This document shows, one piece after another, positions 55,619-63,781 of a DNA stretch of 64,000 bases (the stretch's first letter is position 1; every line of letters starts with the position of its first letter). The notes beneath the pieces are model-generated. The model was not told the DNA's origin. It saw nothing but the letters and a program-made list of their open reading frames with translations, and ran no database searches. The translations under genes and the position numbers were made by a program. This DNA is from BQWY01 sp046351095. Its GTDB lineage: Bacteria; Nitrospirota; Nitrospiria; Nitrospirales; Nitrospiraceae. The stretch spans positions 1,178,001 to 1,242,000 of the forward strand of contig JAXLZC010000001.1 in assembly GCA_046351095.1 (NCBI GenBank). Reading direction: 5' to 3'.

Positions 55619-56275
55619 CTACGCGATCCAGGCCAAAAACAATCCGGCGGAGCGTTGATCGACATGGTGATCCGCGGCAAGGACGTCGACGACGCGTCGC
55701 AGTCGCGGTTGCCGCCACAGATCTTCCGGCTGCCGGCCGAAATGCGATTCGACGCCAGGCCAATGCACCGTCGAGACGGCGCCCATCGGCGCCAACGGCG
55801 AAAACCCGAACAACTGCTCCATCGGCACCTGCCGACCGGCGTGATCCTGGGCGTGCAACGTACGCTCACTGACGACCGTTACGATCACCGGAGCCACACC
55901 TTGTCGCGCCATACCCAAGTGCGTGGCCGCGCCTTCGGACAAGTCCAACATACGACCTGGGATATAGGGGCCACGATCCGTAATGCGCACATGGACCGAA
56001 CGGCCATTTTGGGCGTTCAAAACACGCACAACCGTCCCGAGCGGCAAACTCCGATGGGCCGCCGTCATCGCAAAGCGGTCGAACGGTCGTCCATCGGCAG
56101 CCAACTTGCCATGGAAGTCCTCGCCATACCACGAGGACATGCCCATATCGCGAGCACTGACATCCAGGCCGACCTGCCCCTTCGATACAATGCCGCATCC
56201 ACCGAGCAGACCCGCAACCAAGGTCAGGCCACCGAGCACCAGAGAGCGTTGGAGTCGACCGTACTGTGTCGTCAT
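55619..56275 (-). CDS. RlpA-like septal/peptidoglycan lipoprotein
   Basis: Predicted outer-membrane lipoprotein of the RlpA family, some members of which are lytic transglycosylases acting on denuded glycan strands. The 218-residue product has a signal peptide with lipobox LLGGC (Cys about 27) and a double-psi beta-barrel domain (about 45-135). That domain includes SSWYGEDFHGKLAADGRPFD, AAHRSLPLGTVVRVLN and VRITDRGPYIPGRMLDLSEG, with the conserved Asp and Arg of TDRGP. The last 70 residues (about 150-218) show no clear SPOR domain. GGAGG lies just ahead of the ATG. Confidence 0.9.
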   Translation of the reverse strand: MTTQYGRLQRSLVLGGLTLVAGLLGGCGIVSKGQVGLDVSARDMGMSSWYGEDFHGKLAADGRPFDRFAMTAAHRSLPLGTVVRVLNAQNGRSVHVRITDRGPYIPGRMLDLSEGAATHLGMARQGVAPVIVTVVSERTLHAQDHAGRQVPMEQLFGFSPLAPMGAVSTVHWPGVESHFGRQPEDLWRQPRLRRVVDVLAADHHVDQRSAGLFLAWIA

Positions 56276-56482
56276 AGGACCTCCGGCTCAGAGTCGTCAC
56301 CGTCGATGCGCTCAGGCTATCAACGGCCCGCCCCCCACGCCTATCCCCCTGGAGCACCCGCCCCCCTCCCTTCGGAGGTGGAAGACAAAAAACGGCGCTG
56401 CCGCAGGGAGAAAAACACGCCCCGCGATTCGCAGCGCTTTGCACTCCGTACGAGCGCCTCTATATGAAAGAAAGTGTTCGCC

Positions 56483-57112
56483 TTAGTTGAGCTTCAGTCC
56501 ACCGTCGGCAAACTTCGTGGAGGATGGAAACTTCGAGAAGCTCTCAGCCAGCACATCGTTGATCAAGGTTTGTGCATCGTTTTCATTGAACCAAAACACC
56601 TTGTCGGCTCCGGTGCCTGTCAACGTCATACGCACTTTGCTCCCGTCGGCACGATTCAGGCCTTGCACCAACACCTTACTCTTCGAGGTCAATTCCGTCA
56701 AAAACCAGCCGGCCTTCGCATCGACGTCCATCTCTAAGATCTCGCCGGACAGCGTCACGTCGGAGTTGGCCTTGCTGGCATCCGACACCGCCGTCGCGCG
56801 CCACCCCTTAGACTTGAGATAGTCGGTGAGCGCATTGGCCACTGCCTGCCCCGCATCGTTCCCGCGAATATTAAACCGTTCCTCGCCGCCCATCCGTCCT
56901 GTGTGAGTGCCGAGCCATGCCTTATTCGCACGCTTGTCCTCGAAACGAAGCACGCTCACCGAAGGGCCCTCGGCCTTTGCCGCAGACGCGTTGGCCGCCG
57001 GGGCGCTTGGAATCGTCAAATTGACGACTTCGCCCTGCGAGGCGCAACCCGTCGCGAAGATCATGCTCAAGAGTCCAATACGCACACCCATTCCAGCGGA
57101 TACGTTCTTCAC
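56483..57112 (-). CDS. Predicted lipoprotein, YajG-like
   Basis: The 209-residue product starts with GTG at 57112 behind AGGAGG. It has a lipoprotein signal (IGLLSMIFATGC, Cys about 23) and an Ala-rich stretch. A domain follows (about 50-209, VSVLRFEDKRANKAWLGTHT, NALTDYLKSKGWRATAVSDA, NSDVTLSGEILEMDVDAKAG) resembling the YajG and related outer-membrane lipoproteins in layout. Molecular function unknown. It follows the small secreted protein by 38 bases and is probably co-transcribed with it. Confidence 0.8.
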   Translation of the reverse strand: MKNVSAGMGVRIGLLSMIFATGCASQGEVVNLTIPSAPAANASAAKAEGPSVSVLRFEDKRANKAWLGTHTGRMGGEERFNIRGNDAGQAVANALTDYLKSKGWRATAVSDASKANSDVTLSGEILEMDVDAKAGWFLTELTSKSKVLVQGLNRADGSKVRMTLTGTGADKVFWFNENDAQTLINDVLAESFSKFPSSTKFADGGLKLN

Positions 57113-57150
57113 AAGCGCCTCCTACATAGAAAAAGACAACAGAGAGAGCA

Positions 57151-57504
57151 TCACTTTGTATCGATCGAGAGCGCGACAAGCCCCTTCGCAGTTTTTCGAT
57201 AGGCCACGCGCACTCGCTCGCCCACCCGAATCTGTTCCAACGCTGCACGCTTCGCCCCGCGACAGACGATCGTCGTCCGTTCGAGCGACGCAGCGATCAC
57301 CACGGGATCAACGGACGAACCGGTTTGCACGACGATAGTTGAAGGACTCTGATCGGTCGCCACGGCATGAACGGTGCCGGTCACACGGTAGGCACCCGTC
57401 GTCGCGCCCTGCCCATCCGCAGGTGTCGGACAGCCCGCCGCGAATCCCAGCGTCGGGACGGCGGCCACGAACAGGACCGTGAAGATTCCGCGCAGTGCGG
57501 TCAC
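57151..57504 (-). CDS. Small secreted protein of unknown function
   Basis: 117 residues with a signal peptide (ALRGIFTVLFVAAVPTLGFA, cleavage near AAGC). A small beta-rich domain follows (YRVTGTVHAVATDQSPSTIV, RVGERVRVAYRKTAKGLVAL) whose strand pattern suggests an OB-type barrel. Two cysteines (in AAGCPTP and TTIVCRGAK) could form a disulfide; if the first is a lipobox Cys, the match is poor. First gene behind the promoter at 57570-57598. Confidence 0.75.
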   Translation of the reverse strand: MTALRGIFTVLFVAAVPTLGFAAGCPTPADGQGATTGAYRVTGTVHAVATDQSPSTIVVQTGSSVDPVVIAASLERTTIVCRGAKRAALEQIRVGERVRVAYRKTAKGLVALSIDTK

Positions 57505-57569
57505 AGCGTGAGTCCCTGATCGACCATGGCGAGAGCCTTTCGGGAAGACGCGTTGCCAGAGTGGAGCAG

Positions 57570-57598
57570 ACTATAGCCATTCCGTCGAACCGTGTAAA
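57570..57598 (-). promoter_or_regulatory. Promoter of the small secreted protein / lipoprotein pair
   Basis: On the minus strand TTTACA (57593-57598) and TATAGT (57570-57575) are 17 bases apart, each matching five of six. Confidence 0.8.
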
Positions 57599-57661
57599 GC
57601 CGAACGGCGCGACCACAATACATCCAAATCGGCCTCGAAAAAATTCTCACCGCCGTTCGTC

Positions 57662-57690
57662 TTGACCCATTTCGGACGACTCAGTATGAT
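57662..57690 (+). promoter_or_regulatory. Promoter of the ABC export cassette
   Basis: TTGACC (57662-57667) and TATGAT (57685-57690) are 17 bases apart, each five of six. It is divergent from the promoter at 57570-57598 and about 85 nt ahead of the first ABC gene. Confidence 0.82.
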
Positions 57691-57780
57691 CTGCCTCCAC
57701 GCTGCGGGGGCGGGCGCATCGCGCCCACTACGTAGGTTTCCCCTGAGGAACGCGCCGCAAGCGCAGCCAGTGCCGTCCGC

Positions 57781-58767
57781 ATGATCCACGTTCAACACGT
57801 CACCAAACGCTACGGAACGCATACGGCGATTCAGGATGTCTCCTTCTCCGTGGAGAAGGGGGAGGTCCTCGCTTTTCTCGGCCCCAACGGCGCCGGAAAA
57901 ACGACGACCATGCGCATCCTCACCTGTTTTATGCCGGCGACCGAAGGCCGCGCGACCGTGGCGGGATTCGATTGTCTCGAACAACCCACCGACGTCAAAC
58001 GACAAATCGGGTACCTCCCTGAAACGCCGCCGGTGTATCAGGAGTTGACCGTACAGGAATATCTGACGTTCGTCGGACGCCTGCGCGGCTTGTCCGGCGG
58101 TGCCCTCACGCAACGCAGCAACCATGTTGTGGACCGTCTGTCGCTCGGCCCCGTCCGCAGCCGATTGATCGCCAACCTTTCGCGCGGCTATCGGCAACGC
58201 GTCGGACTGGCGCAAGCGTTGATCCACGATCCGCCGGTGTTGATTCTGGACGAGCCGACGGTTGGGCTCGACCCCAAACAGATCATCGAAATTCGGCAGC
58301 TCATTAAAGACTTGGCCCAGTCGCACACGATCATCCTGAGCACACATATTCTCCCGGAAGCCACCGCTATCTGCCAACGTGTGGTCATCATCAACGGGGG
58401 GCGGATCGTCGCGGAGGATACGCCGGAGCAGCTCTCCACCAGATTGCGTCGCTCCGAAAAGATCAGTGTCACCGTACGCACAGCGTCGGCCGACTGGCTC
58501 ACGCAACTGCAACGCCTTCCTGGTACCTTGGCCGTCACCGGCACCGACACCGAACGACAGGCACTCGTCGAAGCCGAACTCGGTCACGACATTCGCGAAG
58601 AATTAGCCCGATTCGTCGTCACCCAAGGCTGGGGATTGCTCGAAATGAAGTCGCTGTCGATGACGTTGGAAGATGTCTTTTTGCGTCTGACCCAACATGA
58701 AGAAGGCGTGCCGCACGAATCGCCCGTGGGCGCAGCAGCCGCTCCCACCACACCCTCGCATCCATGA
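57781..58767 (+). CDS. ABC transporter ATP-binding protein (GldA-like)
   Basis: ATPase of an ABC-2 type exporter. The 328-residue product shows Walker A GPNGAGKTTTMRILTCFM (about 37-54), Q-loop YLPETPPVY, signature LSRGYRQRVGLAQALIHDPP, Walker B VLILDEPTVGLDPKQ and H-loop LSTHIL. A C-terminal domain of about 100 residues (VVIINGGRIVAEDTPEQL onward) is typical of the NatA/GldA group. It overlaps the permease gene by four bases (ATGA). It is first of a four-gene operon with a membrane protein of the GldG type. The transported substrate is unknown. Confidence 0.93.
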   Translation: MIHVQHVTKRYGTHTAIQDVSFSVEKGEVLAFLGPNGAGKTTTMRILTCFMPATEGRATVAGFDCLEQPTDVKRQIGYLPETPPVYQELTVQEYLTFVGRLRGLSGGALTQRSNHVVDRLSLGPVRSRLIANLSRGYRQRVGLAQALIHDPPVLILDEPTVGLDPKQIIEIRQLIKDLAQSHTIILSTHILPEATAICQRVVIINGGRIVAEDTPEQLSTRLRRSEKISVTVRTASADWLTQLQRLPGTLAVTGTDTERQALVEAELGHDIREELARFVVTQGWGLLEMKSLSMTLEDVFLRLTQHEEGVPHESPVGAAAAPTTPSHP

Positions 58768-59534
58768 CGCCGATTCAAGCCATCATCGCAAAAGAACTCC
58801 GCTCGGCGTTTGTGTCGCCGGTCGTCTATGTCGTCGGAGCCGTCTTTTTGCTGATCTTCGGGGTCCTGGCGCACCTGGCAGTCCAAAGCGCCAGCATGCA
58901 GGCCGTGCGAATGATGCAGATGCAGGGCGGGATGGCGCAGGTCAATTTGAACGATCTCGTCTTCCGCCCGACCTTTTATAGCTTGGCCATCGTCTTGCTG
59001 CTCAGTTTGCCGCTGCTGACGATGCGGCTCGTCGCCGAAGAGCGCAAACTGCGCACGTTCGAATTCCTCATGACGGCACCAATCCGCGTCAATGATATCG
59101 TGCTCGGCAAGTTCCTGAGCGTCTACGTGATTTACCTCGGCCTGGTTCTTCTGACCGGCTTTGTGCCCCTCATCATGGCGGGCTTCAGCAGTTTCGATTG
59201 GAACCCGGTATTGACCGGCTACCTCGGGCTGACGCTGCTGGGTGGGTTATTCCTTTCGGTCGGCGTGTTTGCGTCGAGTTTGAGCGAAAATCAGATCGTC
59301 GCCGCATTTCTCAGCTTCGGCCTATTGATCCTCGTCTGGCTGCTCGGCGCCGTCGGCTCGCTTATGGGCGACACACCGCTGGGCCATGTCATCACCTACC
59401 TCTCGTTCATCGACCATTACGATCGCTTGGTTCGCGGGTTAGTAGACACCAAGGACCTGATTTATTTTGTGTCCGGCATGACGTTGATGCTGTTCCTCGC
59501 GCATCGCGTCGTGGAGTCGCAGCGATGGAAATGA
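58764..59534 (+). CDS. ABC-2 type permease (GldF-like)
   Basis: Membrane subunit of the exporter. The 256-residue product has about six hydrophobic segments: VSPVVYVVGAVFLLIFGVLA, TFYSLAIVLLLSLPLLTMRL, VYVIYLGLVLLTGFVPLIMA, LTLLGGLFLSVGVFASSLSE, FLSFGLLILVWLLGAVGSLM and FVSGMTLMLFLAHRVVE. The cytoplasmic loop ERKLRTFEFLMTAPIRVNDI is characteristic of the family. It overlaps both neighbours, so the three products are translationally coupled. Confidence 0.92.
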   Translation: MTPIQAIIAKELRSAFVSPVVYVVGAVFLLIFGVLAHLAVQSASMQAVRMMQMQGGMAQVNLNDLVFRPTFYSLAIVLLLSLPLLTMRLVAEERKLRTFEFLMTAPIRVNDIVLGKFLSVYVIYLGLVLLTGFVPLIMAGFSSFDWNPVLTGYLGLTLLGGLFLSVGVFASSLSENQIVAAFLSFGLLILVWLLGAVGSLMGDTPLGHVITYLSFIDHYDRLVRGLVDTKDLIYFVSGMTLMLFLAHRVVESQRWK

Positions 59535-61054
59535 GCCGCTTCGCTCCGGTCGTCGGCGCGTTGGGCCTACTGGCTGCCATCGCAGGCCTCGTCCTCTATA
59601 CCGTCGTCCCGCACCAGACCGTCGTCATCGGACTCTGCGAACTCATCGCGCTCGGCTGCGCCGTCGCCTATCTCGCGCTACGCTGGAAACAGATCAGCGC
59701 CTACGCCACGCGCCGCAGCACCAAACTCGGCGCCAACAGCCTCGTTCTGACAGTGTTGTTTGTGACCGTGCTCGGCATCGTCAATTTCCTGGGCGCACGC
59801 CATTCGCAGCGCTGGGACCTGTCCGAAACGCAAACCTTCTCCCTCGCGCCGCAGACACACAAAGTCTTGCGCGGCCTCTCACAGGACGTGAGCGTCACGG
59901 TGTTTGCGCAGGAGCGCAGCCAAGGCTTCAATATCTACCGCGACTTACTGGAAAGTTACCGGGGCGCCAGCGATCGACTGAAAGTCACGTTCATCGACCC
60001 CGAGCGCCAGCCGGACGAAGCGCGAAAACGCGGCATCTCTCGTTTAAATACCGCGGTCGTGGAATCCGGGACCGAAACGGTTCGAGTGACGACGCCGTCC
60101 GAAGCCGAGCTGACCAGCGCCATCATTCGCATCACCCGCGGGACGAAAAAGAAAATTTTGTTCCTCGAAGGCCACGGCGAGCACAGCCTGAACGATCGCG
60201 AACGGAACGGATACGACGGCGCGAAAGAAGCGTTGACCAAACAAGGGTACGATGTGGCGCCGCTCTCGCTGCTTCAGGAATCGCGTGTACCGGAACAGGC
60301 CAGCGTCGTCGTCGTGGCCGGTCCGCAGCGACGTGTGACGGCGGAAGAAAAAACGCGACTCAAGGACTACGTCGCAAAGGGCGGGCGTCTCCTTGTCATG
60401 CTCGACCCGGATACGACCACCGACATGGGCGACCTCTTGGCCGCCTGGGGCGTCAGCGTCGGCCCTGGTGTCCTCGTCGACCTCCAAGATCGTCTTGCCC
60501 AAGGCGATCTGACGACCTTACTGGTGCGCACCTTTACGGAACACGAAATCACGCAAGACCTATCGGCCGCCGCCTTGATGCCGACGACACAACACCTCAC
60601 GTTTAAGGACGAAGCGGCAAAGGACTGGGAATTTGTCCCGCTGGCGCGCACCTCGCCGCGTAGTTGGGCCGAGACCGACCTGCAGGGCCAGGTGGTCGCC
60701 TATTCGGCTGAAAAAGATATCCAAGGCCCGTTGCCGATCGCGGCCGCGCTGACGCCGAAACAAAAGCCGGCGGAGGGACAGCCGAATCCCGCAGTCTTGA
60801 TCGTCGGCAATTCCACCTTCGCGTCGAATACGTATCTGAACTTTGCGGGCAACACCGACCTGTTCCTCCATATGATCGGCTGGCTGGCCCAAGAGCGCGA
60901 TCTCGTGTCGATCACGCCCAAGGAACCGGCCTTCCGTCCGTTTACTCCCAACCCGATGCAAGCCTCTGCGCTCTTCTGGCTCCAGGTGATCCTGCTCCCG
61001 GCCAGCGTCTTTTTTTATGGCCTGACGGTATGGCGCCGCCGCCGCCGCTTGTAG
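59525..61054 (+). CDS. GldG-like auxiliary membrane protein of the ABC exporter
   Basis: The 509-residue product has two or three N-terminal transmembrane segments (APVVGALGLLAAIAGLVLYT, IGLCELIALGCAVAYLALRW, NSLVLTVLFVTVLGIVNFLG). A large periplasmic domain follows with the ABC-auxiliary/GldG pattern (RWDLSETQTFSLAPQTHKVL, KKILFLEGHGEHSLNDRERN, DYVAKGGRLLVMLDPDTTTD). A C-terminal transmembrane helix precedes an Arg-rich tail. Known from gliding Bacteroidetes, but homologues occur in many non-gliders. The start at 59525 overlaps the permease stop; ATG at 59531 (ATGA) is equally possible. An upstream open frame to 59198 is a shadow of the permease. Confidence 0.9.
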   Translation: MEMSRFAPVVGALGLLAAIAGLVLYTVVPHQTVVIGLCELIALGCAVAYLALRWKQISAYATRRSTKLGANSLVLTVLFVTVLGIVNFLGARHSQRWDLSETQTFSLAPQTHKVLRGLSQDVSVTVFAQERSQGFNIYRDLLESYRGASDRLKVTFIDPERQPDEARKRGISRLNTAVVESGTETVRVTTPSEAELTSAIIRITRGTKKKILFLEGHGEHSLNDRERNGYDGAKEALTKQGYDVAPLSLLQESRVPEQASVVVVAGPQRRVTAEEKTRLKDYVAKGGRLLVMLDPDTTTDMGDLLAAWGVSVGPGVLVDLQDRLAQGDLTTLLVRTFTEHEITQDLSAAALMPTTQHLTFKDEAAKDWEFVPLARTSPRSWAETDLQGQVVAYSAEKDIQGPLPIAAALTPKQKPAEGQPNPAVLIVGNSTFASNTYLNFAGNTDLFLHMIGWLAQERDLVSITPKEPAFRPFTPNPMQASALFWLQVILLPASVFFYGLTVWRRRRRL

Positions 61055-61064
61055 GCGACTCGCC

Positions 61065-62453
61065 ATGACACGCTACGCCTCCACCATCCTGATGGCCCTC
61101 GTGCTGCTCGCATTGGCCGGCTACCTCTACTTCGTCGAATTCCCGAACGAAGCCAAGGTCGAACAACAGGCGAAGACTACCGCCACGTTGCTTGCGCTAC
61201 CGGAGATGGACATCGCGAAGCTGACCGTGAGCTCGGCCGTCGGCACCGTGGTGCTCGCTCGCGACGAGCGCCGCGACTGGAAACTGACCTCGCCCGTGCA
61301 AGCCGACGCCGACCCTCGCGAGGTAGACACCATCGTGCGTGGCCTCGTGCTCGGGAAAGTATCGCGAACGGTCGCGGAGTCGACCGCGGCACTCAGCCCA
61401 TTCGGATTGGAGAAACCTGCTGCCGTCATTACCGTGGAAACGAAGGACAGGCGGGAAACCTTCTCCATCGGCGACACGGGCCCGATCTCGTCGACGTTAT
61501 ACGTCCTGCGCGACAGCGACAAACAGGTGTTGCTGACCGACCTTGCGGCCAAAGACTTTCTGAACAAGTCGGTCATGACGTTTCGGCGCAAGGAAATCTT
61601 GCGCGTCGACCAAACGCAGATCGACCGTGTACGGCTCAACTATCCGCCGACCGAAATCGTGCTCTACCTCGTCCCAGAAAAGCCGACCAAACGCTGGACG
61701 ATCCGCGCACCGATCGAAAGTAACGCCGACCAAAGCGAAGTGCGCGCCTTTTTGTATCGCCTGAGCGACGTGAAGGCGTTGGGCATCATCGACCCAGGCC
61801 CCGAGCGCGACGCGCTGACGCCCTCGTTGACCAAACCGCTCGCGACGATCACGATCCACGGCGGCGGCACCGATCAAGTTCTGAAGTTGCACCAGCCGAA
61901 TCCGTCCACCGGCGAAGCCTTCGCCGAAATCGTGGGGCAACCGGCATTGTTTCGGATCAGTCCCAGCGACATCCGGGATCTGACCAAAGATCTCTTCACC
62001 CTGCGCGACAAACGGTTACTCGGGATGGACTTGCCCGACATCGTCATGCTGCATGTGAAAACCCGCGAGGAGCAGTACGCGTTGATCCGCCAACACAACG
62101 AATGGATGCTGGAAGACCAGCCCGAAACCAAATTGACCCAAGAAGCAGCTGAACTCTTCGTTAGCCGCGTCGTCAATCTCCCGGCCGAAATGCGCGAGAT
62201 CAAGCAACCCGGCGCACTGGCCCCCTACGGACTGGCCTCGCCGACGGCGGAGTTCACCGCGACCGGTCGCGACGGGAAAACCGCTCGCCTGATTTTGGGC
62301 AGCAAAGCCAACGGGCTCGTCTATGCGAAGGGCCAGGGGCTCACCGGTATCTACCAGGCACGTGCCGACATCGTGGATCAAATTCCGGCCAAGACGTCGC
62401 TGGTCAAAGCCGCCACCTCGCCTGCCACGACTTCCGGCCCGGCGGCCAAATAA
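61065..62453 (+). CDS. DUF4340-type protein of the ABC export cassette
   Basis: The 462-residue product has one N-terminal transmembrane helix (STILMALVLLALAGYLYFVE). A long periplasmic body follows, built of repeated beta-rich units: KLTVSSAVGTVVLARDERRD then WKLTSPVQADADPREVDTIV, again RWTIRAPIESNADQSEVRAF near 210, and EWMLEDQPETKLTQEAAELF near 345. This threefold pattern of DUF4340 is usually encoded next to gldG-like genes, as here. Role unknown; it probably contacts the GldG-like protein in the periplasm. Confidence 0.88.
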   Translation: MTRYASTILMALVLLALAGYLYFVEFPNEAKVEQQAKTTATLLALPEMDIAKLTVSSAVGTVVLARDERRDWKLTSPVQADADPREVDTIVRGLVLGKVSRTVAESTAALSPFGLEKPAAVITVETKDRRETFSIGDTGPISSTLYVLRDSDKQVLLTDLAAKDFLNKSVMTFRRKEILRVDQTQIDRVRLNYPPTEIVLYLVPEKPTKRWTIRAPIESNADQSEVRAFLYRLSDVKALGIIDPGPERDALTPSLTKPLATITIHGGGTDQVLKLHQPNPSTGEAFAEIVGQPALFRISPSDIRDLTKDLFTLRDKRLLGMDLPDIVMLHVKTREEQYALIRQHNEWMLEDQPETKLTQEAAELFVSRVVNLPAEMREIKQPGALAPYGLASPTAEFTATGRDGKTARLILGSKANGLVYAKGQGLTGIYQARADIVDQIPAKTSLVKAATSPATTSGPAAK

Positions 62454-62454
62454 C

Positions 62455-62483
62455 TTGCGCCCATGCGACAGATCGTATATAGA
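62455..62483 (+). promoter_or_regulatory. Possible promoter of the Cys-repeat lipoprotein
   Basis: TTGCGC (62455-62460) and TATAGA (62478-62483) are 17 bases apart, four of six matches each. It lies just behind the DUF4340 stop. Confidence 0.45.
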
Positions 62484-62528
62484 GGCGCACGATTTATCCG
62501 TTCACATTCCACTCGCGTTGGAGGACAC

Positions 62529-62966
62529 ATGGCACGCACGCACAGCAGAGTGATGGTCTCGGGGTTCTTAGGACTCCTGGGCCTGGTAAGTTTAAGCGCT
62601 TGCGCATCCGAGCAAGGCGCGATGCAGAGCGGTGGCGGGTCGAGCAGCACACCGGCCGCCGTAAGCGCCGGGAAGGGTGGCGCGACCGCAGCGATGGCGG
62701 ACTCGCTCGCAGCCTGTTTGGCGCGTATTCCGAAGGATTCGACCGATGGCGCGCGTATGGTGGCCGAGCAAACCTGCCGCAGCAACGACGCCTACACCCA
62801 GACGATTTCCGGTATGGCCACGAGCAAGAGCGGCGATCGCGCGTCTGCCGGTACGCAGGGCGATTCGATGGAAGCCTGCATGGCCCGCATCCCGAGCAAT
62901 GCCACGGCCGGCCAACGGCTCCTGGCGGAATCCAGCTGCCAACGCGACACGACCACCCACCGGTAA
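62529..62966 (+). CDS. Small lipoprotein with a duplicated Cys motif
   Basis: No family recognised. From the ATG at 62529 (GGAGG four bases ahead) the 145-residue product has a lipoprotein signal (FLGLLGLVSLSAC, Cys25) and a Ser/Gly/Ala-rich linker. Two copies of a 26-residue unit follow (58-83 and 112-137) with the pattern DS-x2-AC-x-ARIP ending AE-x2-C. The four cysteines (63, 83, 117, 137) are evenly placed and could form one disulfide per unit. Longer frames upstream lie over the predicted promoter. Confidence 0.78.
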   Translation: MARTHSRVMVSGFLGLLGLVSLSACASEQGAMQSGGGSSSTPAAVSAGKGGATAAMADSLAACLARIPKDSTDGARMVAEQTCRSNDAYTQTISGMATSKSGDRASAGTQGDSMEACMARIPSNATAGQRLLAESSCQRDTTTHR

Positions 62967-62982
62967 GCGTGGGCCGATTCTT

Positions 62983-63018
62983 CGAGAGGTCGGCGCTGGC
63001 AAACCCGCCGGCCTCTCG
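62983..63018 (+). terminator. Hairpin after the Cys-repeat lipoprotein gene
   Basis: Arms 62983-62995 and 63006-63018 pair at 12 of 13 positions (CGAGAGG and CGGCG blocks), 16 bases after the stop. No T-tract follows, so this is a possible rather than a typical terminator. Confidence 0.45.
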
Positions 63019-63131
63019 CCTGACCGCGCCGATCCCCGTTCACTCGCTTCACAGCCGTTTCAGCAACATCTCCTGAGTGTGGCCTCGCCAGTGCTGGACT
63101 TGCCATGGGCGTTTCAGTATCGTACGCGCAC

Positions 63132-63208
63132 GCCCCCGTAGCTCAGTTGGATAGAGCAGCGGTTTCCTAAACCGCGGGTCGCACGTTCAATTCGTGTCGG
63201 GGGCACCA
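63132..63208 (+). tRNA. tRNA-Arg (CCT)
   Basis: Acceptor arms GCCCCCG and CGGGGGC (63198-63204) pair. The D arm is GCTC...GAGC. The anticodon stem GCGGT/ACCGC encloses TTCCTAA, anticodon CCT. The T arm GCACG-TTCAATT-CGTGT has one G-T pair. The discriminator is A and CCA is encoded. No integrase or duplicated tRNA 3' end was seen nearby. Confidence 0.95.
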
Positions 63209-63215
63209 ACCCTTT

Positions 63216-63234
63216 CCCCTTGCCTATCAAGGGG
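63216..63234 (+). terminator. Hairpin after tRNA-Arg
   Basis: CCCCTTG (63216-63222) and CAAGGGG (63228-63234) pair perfectly with a 5-nt loop, eight bases after the tRNA. Only TT follows, so efficiency is uncertain. The rest of the gap to 63430 (about 200 bp) shows nothing I can support. Confidence 0.5.
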
Positions 63235-63430
63235 TTCGCCGTCAGACACGCTCCTCGTGCACCCACAGCCCTCAAAGCACTTCCTGAGCAGCCCCGACAT
63301 TTCTATAGCAGCTCTCACACATCCGACCACGCCGACCTAGCCAGTTCTTGGTCATTTGCTACACTTTCCAGAGTCGAGTGTTTCCGGCACGGCGACATCG
63401 ACCTGGGTAGATCGCATAAGGACCGCCACC

Positions 63431-63781
63431 ATGCGCAAGCGCTCAAAAACTCGGATGGACGCCAGCTTTCCCGTACAGTTCTTGGGAGACGCCACCGTTG
63501 GGCGCGGTACGCTGGTGAACCTCTCGGGCCCAGGCTGCGCCATCGCCAGCCAGACGGTCCTCGCGCCAGGCTCCTACGTGTCGCTCCAAATCAAGATGCC
63601 GACGTCGCCCACGCCCATCGTGGTGGCAGTCGCGATGGTTCGCTGGGCTAAGGACGATCAATTTGGGCTGGAGTTTATTCGGTATGGAAACGGCGGCAAA
63701 GCGCAGCTAGCCCAATTGATGAAAGACCACCGCCACACCCTCTTCGCCGCTCGCGCGGAGTACGACGGTAGCTCCGAGTAA
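63431..63781 (+). CDS. PilZ-domain protein (probable cyclic-di-GMP receptor)
   Basis: From the ATG at 63431, with AAGGA eight bases ahead, the 116-residue product is a single PilZ domain. It has a basic RKRSKTR at the N-terminus (RxxxR pattern), the partner motif NLSGPGC (D/N-x-S-x-x-G) near residue 30 and a beta-barrel (VSLQIKMPTSPTPIVVAVAM, VRWAKDDQFGLEFIRYG). Both cyclic-di-GMP-binding motifs are present, so binding is likely. Target unknown; the type IV pilus genes of this window are about 57 kb away. Confidence 0.88.
   Translation: MRKRSKTRMDASFPVQFLGDATVGRGTLVNLSGPGCAIASQTVLAPGSYVSLQIKMPTSPTPIVVAVAMVRWAKDDQFGLEFIRYGNGGKAQLAQLMKDHRHTLFAARAEYDGSSE

Noticed and set aside
55619..55830. Possible frameshift in the C-terminal part of the RlpA-like protein
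   Set aside because: The last 70 residues lack a recognisable domain, but neither alternative frame gives a better continuation, so I kept the single frame.
57571..58587. 338-codon minus-strand frame
   Set aside because: It lies opposite the GldA-like ATPase, whose Walker and signature motifs prove the plus-strand reading. It also runs through both divergent promoters.
62478..62490. Shared TATAGAGGCGC word also found on the minus strand near 56455-56465
   Set aside because: Only two short copies were noticed. One fits a -10 element and the other lacks a -35, so chance is likely.
63132..63234. tRNA-Arg as an integration site
   Set aside because: No integrase, no duplicated tRNA 3' end and no change in gene type was found beside it.
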